Below, one piece after another: positions 21,864 to 33,927 of a DNA stretch of 64,000 bases (positions are counted from its first letter, which is position 1; each line of letters begins with the position of its first letter). The stretch is from Anisodus tanguticus (lineage: Eukaryota > Streptophyta > Magnoliopsida > Solanales > Solanaceae). Where the stretch lies: contig CM067539.1 in assembly GCA_034509755.1 (NCBI GenBank), forward strand, positions 55,934,513 through 55,998,512. The letters run 5' to 3'. The position numbers and the translations under genes were made by a program. Below the pieces are notes generated by a model. That model was not told the DNA's origin. It searched no databases and was given only the letters and a program-made list of their open reading frames with translations.

Positions 21864-21880
21864 TGGCGCAGTTGCAACAA
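21864..21880 (+). other. Primer-binding-site-like sequence
   Basis: TGGCGCAGTTGCAACAA resembles the complement of the tRNA-Asp 3' end with a few mismatches. It sits seven bases after an LTR-like CCCGACA end. No internal region of a gypsy element follows. Confidence 0.45.
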
Positions 21881-22052
21881 ACCATGCAATTATTGGCTCT
21901 CTTGGGATGACAAGCCAGCGTACTATGAAGGCTTAGTCCTAGGTACTTGAAAACAACAGATATTTTTTGGAATGGCAAATCAAATACTCCATCGAGAAAC
22001 TTTTAAAAGAAAAAAAAACAGACAGAAAATCAAAGAATTCTTTGTTCCAAAG
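21881..22052. other. Flank left of the tandem array
   Basis: Short non-coding stretch with nothing recognised. At 22053 it merges into the 126-bp host segment that is carried in each array unit. Confidence 0.4.
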
Positions 22053-22178
22053 ACCAAGAATATTACTCCTACCTAAAAATCCAAAGCATATGACCAACCC
22101 ACTTTTGGGCCAACTTTAAATCCCTCATATGACCAACTCACTAATTGGGCCAACCTTCTTTTTTTATCTAGGATTATA

Positions 22179-22351
22179 TATTCCGTGTCTTTTCATTCAT
22201 TATTGTGTATAATATATAGTAGTACATGTTTATTGACAAAGCTACAAGTTAGGCTACAAATTAGGTAACTAATATGATTAATTACAATTAGAATATTAAT
22301 TAACCAAATATAAAAGATATACAAGAATATTCTGTCAAATATTTTATCACA
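22179..22351 (-). repeat. copia-3 3' LTR, unit 1
   Basis: 173 bp. On the minus strand it begins TGTGATAAAATATTTGACAG after a purine tract (ACTGCGGGGG) and ends in GGAATA. Short LTRs of this size are usual for the Ale/Retrofit-like copia group. The same LTR recurs at 25149-25321, 28119-28291 and 31085-31257. Confidence 0.85.
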
Positions 22352-25020
22352 CCCCCGCAGTTGAAGCGGGAGATTCTCGTACGCTGAGACTGACTTAGAA
22401 ATCATCAAAGAGTATGCGCGAAAGTCCTTTAGTAAATATATCAGCAATTTGATACCGAGAAGGGAAATAAAGGACACAAACTTGTCCACAAGCAACTTTC
22501 TCACGTACAAAATGAATATCAATTTCAATGTGTTTAGTGCGCTGATGTTGAACGGGATTGCCGGAAAGATATATCGCACTTACATTGTCACAGTAAACCA
22601 ATGTAGTCTTGCAGATTGGGCAGTGAAGTTCCAACATAAGGTTATGTATCCAACAAGACTCGAAAATAACATTCTCTATGCCTTTATACTCGGCTTTAGC
22701 ACTGGACCGAGATAGAGGGGGTTGTCGCTAGAGGACCAAGAAAGCAAGTTATCTCCGAGGAAAACACAGTAACCCGAAGTGTATCGTCTAGTGTCGGGAC
22801 ATCCACCCCAATCAGCATCAGTGTAGGAGGTGAGACGGAGACTAAGGACTTGTACAGGTGCAAGACAAAATGGAGAGTGCTTTGTACATATCGCAAAATT
22901 CATTTGAGAGCATTCATATGTTTATCCTTCGGGTCATGCATATGTAAGGATATTTGTTGCATGGCATATGATACATCTGATCTCATAAAAGTGAGATATT
23001 GTAATGCTCCTGCTAAACTGCGATAGTGAGTGGGATCTTCATATGGAAAACCTGAAGAGGCACTAAGTTTAGATTTAGTGTCAACCGGTGTTGGAGCAGG
23101 ATTACAAGAAGTCATGTTGACTCGGTAAAGAATTTCCTCAGCATACTTTCTTTGACAAAAAAATAAGCCACTTGCATGTCTCGTAACGGCAATGCCCAAA
23201 AAATAGCTTGGGGGGGGCCCAAATCCTTCATAGCAAATTTAGAAGCAATGAGTGACATAAGAGATTGTCGAAGTGCATCAGAAGAGGCAGTGAGTATGAT
23301 ATCATCAACATATAATAGAATGTATGCCATGTCATTACCCTTGCGATAGATAAAAAGTGAATGATTAGATTTGCTATGTGAAAAGACAATAGAGGATACA
23401 AAATCAGATAACCGTTGATACCATGTACGAGGAGCCTGTTTCAGTCCATAGAGTAATTTTTTCAAATGAAACATATAATCTGGATAAATCAGATCCCTGA
23501 ATCCCATAGACTATGCATATAAACAGTTTCATGAAGTTCGCCATGCAATAAGGTATTTTTAACATCAAGCTGATGAATGTGCCATGATTTGGACAAAGCA
23601 ATGCAGAGAATAGTCCGAATAGTTGCCGATTTCACCACTAGGCTGAAAGTTTCATCACAATCCACACCAACCTATTGAGACCTGCTATCACCTACAAGAC
23701 GGGTCTTATGCATCTCAAAAGAACCATCAAATTTCTTTTTATGTCAAAAAATTCACATAGAATGAATCACATTAGCATCAAGAGGACGGGGCACTAGATC
23801 TCACGTCTTATTTTCAATAAGAGCATTTATTTCGTCTAACATGACAACTTTCCAATTTGGTTCGGACAAGGCATTTTTCAGGTTGCGAGAAAGAGGTGAA
23901 TGGGCAACTAAAGTTGATAAATTAAATTGTCATTTCGTTTTGGAAATACCATGCATAGCATGAGTTTCCATGGTCCGTAGAGGTGTTGTAGAGGGATGGA
24001 TTGGTGTGGTCTGGATGGGTTACGGCTGGGCTAGCTGTGGACTGGGAGGATGCCTCGTAGGGCTGGTTGCGAATGTGGGCCGAGAGGAGCCAAGAGAGCT
24101 AGGGTCGGTAATGTGGGGCTGTGCTGTAGGCCGAGAAGAGGCAAGGGCGGGTCGGGAAAATCCATAGCTCGATCAGGATCTGGGACAGTGATGGATGGGT
24201 TGTGCTGTGTTACTCATGGCTGGGTTTGGTGGCCCACCCGACACGGGACAATTGGAATTGGTTCGGGCTCCGATAATGATAGCGACTGATTTTCAATTGA
24301 TGAATTAAAAGGGGATGAAGGCCATCATTTAAGAAGTCATAAGAATCCGGAGGCGGTGAATGCATCTTGGCAAAAGGGAATTGGGACTCATCGAATATGA
24401 CATGCCTAGAAATGATTATTTTTCGGCTTGACAAATCATAACAGTTATAGCCGCGATGATTAGACGGGTAACTAAGGAATACACACAGGTTGGAACGAGG
24501 TTGAAGTTTATTGATTTTGGTGGAAGGATGAAGGGGGTAGCATAGACACTCAAAATTTCGTAAGTGTTTATAGGAAGGATCTCAAAGATAGAGAACTTAA
24601 CTCGGAGACTTGTGTTTGAGAGACTTGTTTGGAAGAATATTCAAGAGATATGTTGCAATTGATAGAGCGTGATGCCAAAAAGAGGGGGGATGGAGGCGTG
24701 GGAAAGGAGGGTACGAACTAAGTTATTAATGATTCTTATTTTTCATTCGGCTTTGCTATTTTGTGGAGAGGTGTGGGGAAGGAAAATAAAAAAAAAACAA
24801 GACCATTTTTGGCGCAAAAGAGTTTGAATTGTTTATTGTCGAATTCCCTCCCATTTTCACATTGAAAACATTTGATATTCTTTTCAAATTGTGTCTTAAT
24901 TAAAGGACTAAAGGATGAAAAAATCGAATAGACTTGAGACATATTATCAATAGGAAAAGTCCACAGGAAATTAAAATAATCATCCAAAAACAAAATATAA
25001 TATTGATGCACCTCCGTGCT
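22352..25020 (-). pseudogene. copia-3 pol fragment, unit 1 (integrase, RT, RNase H)
   Basis: Read leftwards: integrase core with IKCFQCENGREFDNKQFK (about 24740-25018), integrase C-terminal and Pro-rich linker (24000-24700), RT and RNase H. RT shows LLYGLKQAPRTWYQRL and ILLYVDDIILTASS (YVDD at 23301-23312). RNase H shows LTSYTDADWGGCPDTRRYTS, YCDNVSAIYLSGNPVQHQ and the tail YQIADIFTKGLSRILFDDF. The frame breaks at the G run at 23210-23217, in the 23507-23520 indel, and by a missing base before GCGACAACC in RNase H (about 22732). The Pro-rich linker, G-rich on the plus strand, yields long meaningless plus-strand frames. Confidence 0.9.
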
Positions 25021-25148
25021 ACCAAGAATATTACTCCTACCTAAAAATCCAAAGCATATGACCAACTCACTTTTGGGCCAACTTTAAATCCCTCATATAA
25101 CCAACTCACTAATTGGGCCAACCTTCTTTTTTTTTATCTAGGATTATA

Positions 25149-25321
25149 TATTCCGTGTCTTTTCATTCATTATTGTGTATAATATATAGTAGTACATGTT
25201 TATTGACAAAGCTACAAGTTAGGCTACAAATTAGGTAACTAATATGATTAATTACAATTAGAATATTAATTAACCAAATATAAAAGATATACAAGAATAT
25301 TCAGTCAAATATTTTATCACA
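25149..25321 (-). repeat. copia-3 3' LTR, unit 2
   Basis: 173 bp, essentially identical to the unit 1 LTR. Followed on the right by the purine tract CTGCGGGG (minus). Confidence 0.85.
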
Positions 25322-27990
25322 CCCCGCAGTTGAAGCGAGAGATTCTCGTACGCTGAGACTGACTTAGAAATCATCAAAGAGTATGCGCGAAAGTCCTTTA
25401 GTAAATATATCAACAATTTGATACCGAGAAGGGAAATAAAGGACACAAACTTGTCCACGAGCAACTTTCTCACGTACAAAATGAATATCAATTTCAATGT
25501 GTTTAGTGCGCCGATGTTGAACGGGATTGCCGGAAAGATATATCGCACTTACATTGTCACAGTAAACCAATGTAGTCTTGCAGATTGGGCAGTGAAGTTC
25601 CAACATAAGGTTATGTATCCAACAAGACTCGAAAATAACATTCTCTATGCCTTTATACTCGGCTTTAGCACTGGACCGAGATAGAGGGGGTTGTCGCTAG
25701 AGGACCAAGAAAGCAAGTTATCTCCGAGGAAAACACAGTAACCCGAAGTGTATCGTCTAGTGTCGGGATATCCACCCCAATCAGCATCAGTGTAGGAGGT
25801 GAGACGGAGACTAAGGACTTGTACAGGTGCAAGACAAAATGGAGAGTGCTTTGTACATATCGCAAAATTCATTTGAGAGCATTCATATGTTTATCCTTCG
25901 GGTCATGCATATGTAAGGATATTTGTTGCATGGCATATGATACATCTGATCTCATAAAAGTGAGATATTGTAATGCTCCTACTAAACTGCGATAGTGAGT
26001 GGGATCTTCATATGGAAAACCTGAAGAGGCACTAAGTTTAGATTTAGTGTCAACCGGTGTTGGAGCAGGATTACAAGAAGTCACGTTGACTCGGTAAAGA
26101 ATTTCCTCAGCATACTTTCTTTGACAAAAAAATAAGCCACTTGCAAGTCTCGTAACGGCAATGCCCAAAAAATAGCTTAGAGGGGGCCCAAATCCTTCAT
26201 AGCAAATTTAGAAGCAAGGAGTGACATAAGAGATTGTCGAAGTGCATCAGAAGAGGCAGTGAGTATGATATCATCAACATATAATAGAATGTATGCCATG
26301 TCATTACCCTTGCGATAGATAAAAAGTGAATGATTAGATTTGCTATGTGAAAAGACAATAGATGATACAAAATCAGCGAACCGTTGATACCATGTACGAG
26401 GAGCCTGTTTCAGTCCATAGAGTAATTTTTTCAAATGAAACATATAATCTGGATAAATCATATCCCTGAATCCCATAGACTGATGCATATAAACAGTTTC
26501 ATGAAGTTCGCCATGCAATAAATTATTTTAAACATCAAGCTGATGAATGTGCCATGATTTGGACAAAGCAATGCAGAGAATAGTCCGAATAGTTGCCAAT
26601 TTCACCACTAGGCTGAAAGTTTCATCACAATCCACACCAACCTATTGAGACCTGCTATCACCTACAAGACGGGTCTTATGCATCTCAAAAGAACCATCAA
26701 ATTTCTTTTTATGTCAAAAAATTCACATAGAACGAATCACATTAGTATCAAGAGGACGGGGCACTAGATCTCACGTCTTATTTTCAATAAGAGCATTATA
26801 TTCGTCTAACATGACAACTTTCCAATTTGGTTCGGACAAGGCATTTTTCAGGTTGCGAGAAAGAGGTGAATGGGCAACTAAAGTTGATAAATTAAATTGT
26901 CATTTCGTTTTGGAAATACCATGCGTAGCATGAGTTTCCATGGTCCGTAGAGGTGTTGTAGAGGGATGGATTGGTGTGGTCTGGATGGGTTACGGCTGGA
27001 CTAGCTGTGGACTGGGAGGGTGCCTCATAGGGCTGGTTGCGAATGTGGGCTGAGAGGAGCCAAGAGAGCTAGGGTCGGCAATGTGGGGGTTTGCAGCAGC
27101 CGAGAAGAGGCAAGGGCGGGGTCGGGAAAATCCATAGCTCGATCAGGATCTGGGACAGTGATGGATGGGTTGTGCTGTGTTACTCATGGCTGGGTTTGGT
27201 GGCCCGCCCGACACGGGACTATTGGAATTGGTTAGGGCTCCGATAATGATAGCGACTGATTTTTCAATTGATGAATTAAAAGGGGATGAAGGCCATCATT
27301 TAAGAAGTCATAGGAATCCGGAGGCGGTGAATGCATCTTGACAACAGGGAATTGGGACTCATCGAATATGATATGCCTAGAAATGATTATTTTTCGGCTT
27401 GACAAATCATAACAGTTATAGCCGCGATGATTAGACGGGTAACTAAAGAATACACACAGGTTGGAACGAGGTTGAAGTTTATTGATTTTGGTGGAAGGAT
27501 GAAGGGGGTAGCATAGACACTCAAAATTTCGTAAGTGTTTATAGGAAGGATCTCGAAGATAGAGAACTTGACTCGGAGACTTGTGTTTGAGAGACTTGTT
27601 TGGGAGAATATTCAAGAGATATGTTGCAATTGATAGAGCGTGATGCCAAAAAGAGGGGGGATGGAGCGTAGGAAAGGAGGGTACGAACTAAGTTATTAAT
27701 GATTCTTATTTTTCATTCGGCTTTGCTATTTTGTGGAGAGGTGTGGGGGAAGGAAAATAAAAAAAATCAAGAACATTTTTGGCGCAAAAGAGTTTGAATT
27801 GTTTATTGTCGAATTCCCTCCCATTGTCACATTGAAAACATTTGATATTCTTTTCAAATTGTGTCTTAATTAAAGGACTAAAGGATGAAAAAATCGAATA
27901 GACTTGAGACTTATTATCAATAGGAAAAGTCCACAAGAAATTAGAATAATCATCCAAAAACAAAATATAATATTGATGCACATCCGTGCT
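25322..27990 (-). pseudogene. copia-3 pol fragment, unit 2
   Basis: Same order as unit 1. The integrase C-terminal part is open over 127 codons (27232-27615) and reads SPSQVLYLRDPSYKHLRNFE then LCYPLHPSTKINKLQPRSNL, the copia-specific C-terminal domain. RT is open at 26177-26518, with LLYGLKQAPRTWYQRF and YVDDIILTASS, and stops at the homopolymer site. RNase H has the same missing base as the other units, so the WSSKRQPTLS block reads WSSSDNPLYLG. TTTTAAACATC (26524-26534) replaces the GTATTTTTAAC of other units, another lesion. Confidence 0.9.
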
Positions 27991-28118
27991 ACCAAGAATA
28001 TTACTCCTACCTAAAAATCCAAAGCATATGACCAACTCACTTTTGGGCCAACTTTAAATCCCTCATATGACCAACTCACTAATTGGGCCAACCTTCTTTT
28101 TTTTTATCTAGGATTATA

Positions 28119-28291
28119 TATTCCGTGTCTTTTCATTCATTATTGTGTATAATATATAGTAGTACATGTTTATTGACAAAGCTACAAGTTAGGCTACAAA
28201 TTAGGTAACTAATATGATTAATTACAATTAGAATATTAATGAACCAAATATAAAAGATATACAAGAATATTCTGTCAAATATTTTATCACA
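28119..28291 (-). repeat. copia-3 3' LTR, unit 3
   Basis: 173 bp, as in units 1 and 2, except for single-base changes such as AATGAACC for AATTAACC near 28240. Confidence 0.85.
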
Positions 28292-30957
28292 CCCCGCAGT
28301 TGAAGCGAGAGATTCTCGTACGCTGAGACTGACTTAGAAATCATCAAAGAATATGCGCAAAAGTCCTTTAGTAAATATATCTGCAATTTGATACCGAGAA
28401 GGGAAATAAAGGACACAAACTTGTCCACGAGCAAATTTCTCACGTACAAAATGAATATCAATTTCAATGTGTTTAGTGCGCTGATGTTGAACGGGATTGC
28501 CGGAAAGATATATCGCACTTACATTGTCACAGTAAACCAATGTAGTCTTGCAGATTGGGCAGTGAAGTTCCAACATAAGGTTATGTATCCAACAAGACTC
28601 GAAAATAACATTCGCTATGCCTTTATACTCGGCTTTAGCACTGGACCGAGATAGAGGGGGTTGTCGCTAGAGGACCAAGAAAGCAAGTTATCTCCGAGGA
28701 AAACACAGTAACCCGAAGTGTATCGTCTAGTGTCGGGACATCCACCCCAATCAGCATCAGTGTAGGAGATGAGACGGAGACTAAGGACTTGTACAGTGCA
28801 AGACAAAATGAAGAGTGCTTTGTACATATCGCAAAATTCATTTGAGAGCATTCATATGTTTATCCTTCGGGTCATGCATATGTAAGGATATTTGTTGAAT
28901 GGCATATGATACATCTGATCTCATAAAAGTGAGATATTGTAATGCTCCAACTAAACTGCGATAGTGAGTGGGATCTTCATATGGAAAACCTGAAGAGGCA
29001 CTAAATTTAGATTTAGTGTCAACCGGTGTTGGAGCAGGATTACAAGAAGTCATGTTGACTCGGTAAAGAATTTCCTCAGCATACTTTCTTTGACAAAAAA
29101 ATAAGCCACTTGCATGTCTCGTAACGGCAATGCCCAAAAAATAGCTTAGGGCCCCCAAATCCTTCATAGCAAATTTAGAAGCAATGAGTGACATAAGAGA
29201 TTGTCGAAGTGCATCAGAAGAGGCAGTGAGTATGATATCATCAACATATAATAGAATGTATGCCATGTCATTACCCTTGCGATAGATAAAAAGTGAATGA
29301 TTAGATTTGCTATGTGAAAAGACAATAGAGGATACAAAATCAGCGAACCTTTGATACCATGTATGAGGAGCCTGTTTCAGTCCATAGAGTAATTTTTTCA
29401 AATGAAACATATAATCTGGATAAATCAGATCCCTGAATCCCATAGAATGATGCATATAAACAGTTTCATGAAGTTCGCCATGCAATAAGGTATTTTTAAC
29501 ATCAAGCTGATGAATGTGCCATGATTTGGACAAAGCAATGCAGAGAATAGTCCGAATAGTTGCCGATTTCACCACTAGGTGAAAGTTTCATCACAATCCA
29601 CACCAACCTATTGAGACTGTTTGTCACCTACAAGACGGATCTTATGCATCTCAAAAGAACCATCAAATATCTTTTTATGTCAAAAAATTCACATAGAACG
29701 AATCACATTAGCATCAAGAGGACGGGGCACTAGATCTCACGTCTTATTTTCAATAAGAGCATTTATTTCGTCTAACATGACAACTTTCCAATTTGGTTCG
29801 GACAAGGCATTTTTCAGGTTGCGAGAAAGAGGTGAATGGGCAACTAAAGTTGATAAATTATATTGTCATTTCATTTTGGAAATACGATGCGTAGCATGAG
29901 TTTCCATGGTCCGTAGAGGTGTTGTAGAGGGATGGATTGGTGTGGTCTGGATGGGTTACGGTTGGGCTATCTGTGGACTGGGAGGATGCCTCATAGGGCT
30001 GGTTGCGAATGTGGGCCGAGAGGAGCCAAGAGAGCTAGGGTCGGTAATGTGGGGTTGTGCTGCAGGCCGAGAAGAGGCAAGGGCGGGGTCGGGAAAATCC
30101 ATAGCTCGATCAGGATCTGGGACAGTAATGGATGGGTTGTGCTGTGTTACTCATGGCTGGGTTTGGTGGCCCACCCGACACGGGACTATTGGAATTGGTT
30201 CGGGCTCCGATAATGATAGCGACTGATTTTTCAATTGATGAATTAAAAGGGGATGAAGGCCATCATTTAAGAAGTCATAGGAATCCGGAGGCGGTGAATG
30301 CATCTTGGCAAAAGGGAATTGGGACTCATCGAATATGACATGCCTAGAAATGATTATTTTTCGGCTTGACAAATCATAACAGTTATAGCCGCGATGATTA
30401 GACGGTAACTAAGGAATACACACAGGTTGGAACGAGGTTGAAGTTTATTGATTTTGGTGGAAGGATGAAGGGGGTAGCATAAACACTCAAAATTTCGTAA
30501 GTGTTTATAGGAAGGATCTCGAAGATAGAGAACTTAACTCGGAAACTTGTGTTTGAGAGACTTGTTTGGGAGAATGTTCAAGAGATATGTTGCAATTGAT
30601 AGAGCGTGATGCCAAAAAGAGGGGGGATGGAGGCGTAGGAAAGGAGGGTACGAACTAAGTTATTAATGATTCTTATTTTTCATTCGGCTTTGCTATTTTG
30701 TGGAGAGGTGTGGGGGAAGGAAAATAAAAAAAAACAAGACCATTTTTGGCGCAAAAGAGTTTGAATTGTTTATTGTCGAATTACCTCCCATTGTCACATT
30801 GAAAACATTTGATATTCTTTTCAAATTGTGTCATAATTAAAGGACTAAAGGATGAAAAAATCGAATATACTTGAGATTTATTGCCAATAGGAAAATTCCA
30901 CAAGAAATTAGAATAATCATCCAAAAACAAAATATAATATTGATGCACATCCGTGCT
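28292..30957 (-). pseudogene. copia-3 pol fragment, unit 3, with the longest RT frame
   Basis: RT is open for 245 codons (28838-29575), from SATIRTILCIALSKSWHIHQLDVKN through LLYGLKQAPHTWYQRF, ILLYVDDIILTASS, ALSYFLGIAVTRHASGLFFC and YRSLVGALQYLTFMRSDVSY. Both halves of the RT active site are present in one frame. Upstream the frame is lost near 29577 (CACTAGGTGAAAG lacks bases present in other units). Downstream, RNase H is shifted by the missing G and by the deletion shared by all units. The integrase core piece at 30781-31002 reads into the host flank of unit 4, which shows the unit junction. Confidence 0.9.
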
Positions 30958-33927
30958 ACCAAGAATATTACTCCTACCTAAAAATCCAAAGCATATGACC
31001 AACTCACTTTTGGGCCAACTTTAAATCCCTCATATGACCAACTCACTAATTGGGCCAACCTTCTTTTTTTTATCTAGGATTATATATTCTGTGTCTTTTC
31101 ATTCAATGTTGTGTATAATATATAGTAGTACATATTTATTGACAAAGCTACAAGTTAGGCTACAAATTAGGTAACTAATATGATTAATTACAATTAGAAT
31201 ATTAATTAACCAAATATAAAAGATATACAAGAATATTCTGTCAAATATTTTATCACACCCCCGCAGTTGAAGCGAGAGCGATTCTCGTACGCTGAGACTG
31301 ACTTAGAAATCATCAAAGAGTATGCGCGAAAGTCCTTTAGTAAATATATCAGCAATTTGATACCGAGAAGGGAAATAAAGGACACAAACTTGTCCACGAG
31401 CAACTTTCTCACGTACAAAATGAATATCAATTTCAATGTGTTTAGTGCGCTGATGTTGAACGAGATTGCCGGAAAGATATATCGCACTTACATTGTCACA
31501 GTAAACCAATGTAGTCTTGTAGATTGGGCAGTGAAGTTCCAACATAAGGTTATGTATCCAACAAGACTCGAAAATAACATTCGCTATGCCTTTATACTCG
31601 GCTTTAGCACTGGACCGAGATAGAGGGGGTTGTCGCTAGAGGACCAAGAAAGCAAGTTATCTCCGAGGAAAACACAGTAACCCAAAGTGTATCGTCTAGT
31701 GTTGGGACATCCACCCAATCAGCATCAGTGTAGGAGGTAAGACGGAGACTAAGGACATGTACAGGTGCAAGACAAAATGGAGAGTGCCTTGTACATATCG
31801 CAAAATTCGTTTGAGAGCATTCATATGTTCATCCTTCGGGCCATGCATATGTAAGGATATTTGTTGCATGGCATATGATACATCTGATCTCATAAAAGTG
31901 AGATATTTTAATGCTCCTACTAAACTGCGATAGTGAGTGGGATCTTCATAGGGAAAACCTGAAGAGGCACTAAGTTTAGATTTAGTGTCAACCGGTGTTG
32001 GAGCAGGATTACAAAAAGTCATGTTGACTCGGTAAAGAATTTCCTCAGCATACTTTCTTTGACAAAAAAATAAGCCACTTGCATGTCTTGTAACGGCAAT
32101 GCCCAAAAAATAGCTTAGGGGGGGCCCAAATCCTTCATAGCAAATTTAGAAGCAATGAGTGACATAAGAGATTGTCGAAGTGCATCAGAAGAGGCAGTGA
32201 GTATGATATCATCAACATATAATAGAATGTATGCCATGTCATTACCCTTGCGATAGATAAAAAGTGAATGATTAGATTTGCTATGTGAAAAGACAATAGA
32301 GGATACAAAATCAGCGAACCGTTGATACCATGTACGAGGAGCCTGTTTCAGTCCATAGAGTAATTTTTTCAAATGAAACATATAATCTGGATAAATCAGA
32401 TCCCTGAATACCATAGACTGATGCATATAAACAGTTTCATGAAGTTCGCCATGCAATAAGGTATTTTTAACATCAAGCTGATGAATGTGCCATGATTTGG
32501 ACAAAGCAATGCAGAGAATAGTCCGAATAGTTGCCGATTTCACCACTAGGCTGAAAGTTTCATCACAATCCACACCAACCTATTGAGACCTGCTATCACC
32601 TACAAGATGGGTCTTATGCATCTCAAAAGAACCATCAAATTTCTTTTTATGTCAAAAAATTCACATAGAACGAATCACATTAGCATCAAGAGGACGGGGC
32701 ACTAGATCTCACGTCTTATTTTCAATAAGAGCATTATATTCGTCTAACATGACAACTTTCCAATTTTGTTCGGACAAGGCATTTTTCAGGTTGCGAGAAA
32801 GAGGTGAATGGGCAACTAAAGTTGTTAAATTATATTGTCATTTCATTTTGGAAATACCATGCATAGCATGAGTTTCATGGTCCGTATAGGTGTTGTATAG
32901 GGATGGATTGGTGTGGTCTGGATGGGTTACGGCTGGGCTAGCTGTGGACTGGGAGGATGCCTCATAGGGCTGGTTGCGAATGTGGGCCGAGAGGAGCCAA
33001 CAGAGCTAGGGTCGGCAATGTGTGGTTGTGCTGCAGGCCGAGAAGAGGCAAGGGCGGGGTCGGGAAAATCCATAGCTCGATCAGGATCTGGGACAGTGAT
33101 GGATGGGTTATGCTGTGTTAGTCATGGCTGGGTTTGGTGGCCCACCCGATACGGGACTATTGGAATTGGTTTGGGCTCCGATAATGATAGCGACTGATTT
33201 TTCAATTGATGAATTAAAAGGGGATGAAGGCCATCATTAAGAATTCATAGGAATCCGGAGGCGGTGAATGCATCTTGGCAAAAGGGAATTGGGACTCATC
33301 GAATATGACATGCCTAGAAATTATTTTTCGGCTTGACAAATCATAACAGTTATAGCCACGATGATTAGACGGGTAACTAAGGAATACACACAGGTTGGAA
33401 CGAGGTTGAAGTTTATTGATTTTGGTGGAAGGATGAAGGGGGTAGCATAGACACTCAAAATTTCGTAAGTGTTTATAGAAAGGATCTCGAAGATAGAGAA
33501 CTTGACTCGGAGACTTGTGTTTGAGAGACTTGTTTGGGAGAATGTTCAAGAGATATGTTGCAATTGATAGAGCGTGATGCCAAAAAGATGGGGGATGGAG
33601 GCGTGGGCAAGGAGGGTACGAACTAAGTTATTATTGATTCTTATTTTTCATTCGGCTTTGCTATTTTGTGGAGAGGTGTGGGGGAAGGAAAATAAAAAAA
33701 AAAACAAGACCATTTTTGGCGCAAAAGAGTTTGAATTGTTTATTGTCGAATTCCCTCCCATTGTCACATTGAAAACATTTGATATTCTTTTCAAATTGTG
33801 TCTTAATTAAAGGACTAAAGGATGAAAAAATCGAATAGACTTGAGACTTATTGCCAATAGGAAAAGTCCACAAGAAATTAGAATAATCATCCAAAAACAA
33901 AATATAATATTGATGCACATCCGTGCT
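30958..33927 (-). repeat. Array unit 4 (continuous with the full element)
   Basis: 3' LTR at 31085-31257 and pol from 31258 (minus). Unlike the other units it continues past the CCGTGCT breakpoint (33921-33927) into TTAAAATACGAG, the original integrase sequence. It is therefore the unit attached to the rest of copia-3. The homopolymer site is AGGGGGGGCCC (32117-32127). Confidence 0.93.
31085..31257 (-). repeat. copia-3 3' LTR, unit 4
   Basis: 173 bp with a few private changes (TATTCTGTGTC, CAATGTTGTG). Purine tract CTGCGGGGG follows on the right (minus). Confidence 0.85.

Larger units (their letters stand above)
22053..25020 (-). repeat. Array unit 1
   Basis: Contains a 3' LTR at 22179-22351 and pol 22352-25020 on the minus strand. 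Unit-specific marks are an eight-G run at 23210-23217 in the RT region and the loss of two bases in the CATAGACTATGC stretch (23507-23518) compared with units 2 and 4. The left edge is the original junction with host DNA (GAGACCAAGAAT-like context at 22051). Confidence 0.93.
25021..27990 (-). repeat. Array unit 2
   Basis: 3' LTR at 25149-25321 and pol 25322-27990 (minus). The RT homopolymer site reads AGAGGGGGCCC (26180-26189). Compared with unit 1 the host flank shows ATATAACCAACTC in place of ATATGACCAACTC. Otherwise it is nearly identical to the other units. Confidence 0.93.
27991..30957 (-). repeat. Array unit 3
   Basis: 3' LTR at 28119-28291 and pol 28292-30957 (minus). The RT homopolymer site is AGGGCCCCCAAAT (29148-29160). 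This is the only unit in which RT stays open across that point. A single G is missing in GTACAGTGCAAG (about 28792-28803) compared with GTACAGGTGCAAG in the others. Confidence 0.93.
22053..33927 (-). repeat. Tandem array: four ~2.97-kb units of a copia-3 half-element
   Basis: Four head-to-tail units: 22053-25020 (2968 bp), 25021-27990 (2970), 27991-30957 (2967) and 30958-33927 (2970). Each holds, left to right, ~126 bp of host flank beginning ACCAAGAATATT, the 3' LTR, RNase H, RT, the Pro-rich linker and most of integrase (all minus strand). Each of the first three ends at the same integrase position (CCGTGCT) and is followed at once by the next ACCAAGAATATT. The fourth continues past CCGTGCT into the rest of the element. 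Differences between units are scattered single bases and short indels. Confidence 0.95.

Noticed and set aside
23970..24289. Long plus-strand Gly/Arg/Trp-rich frames, repeated at 27020, 29906 and 32913
   Set aside because: They are the antisense of the Pro-rich linker between integrase and RT in each array unit. The GC-rich composition keeps stops out, and the repetition comes from the tandem array.
22053..33927. CRISPR-like or satellite interpretation of the repeats
   Set aside because: The repeat unit is ~3 kb and contains LTR, RT and RNase H, with no spacers. It is a tandem duplication of part of a retrotransposon.
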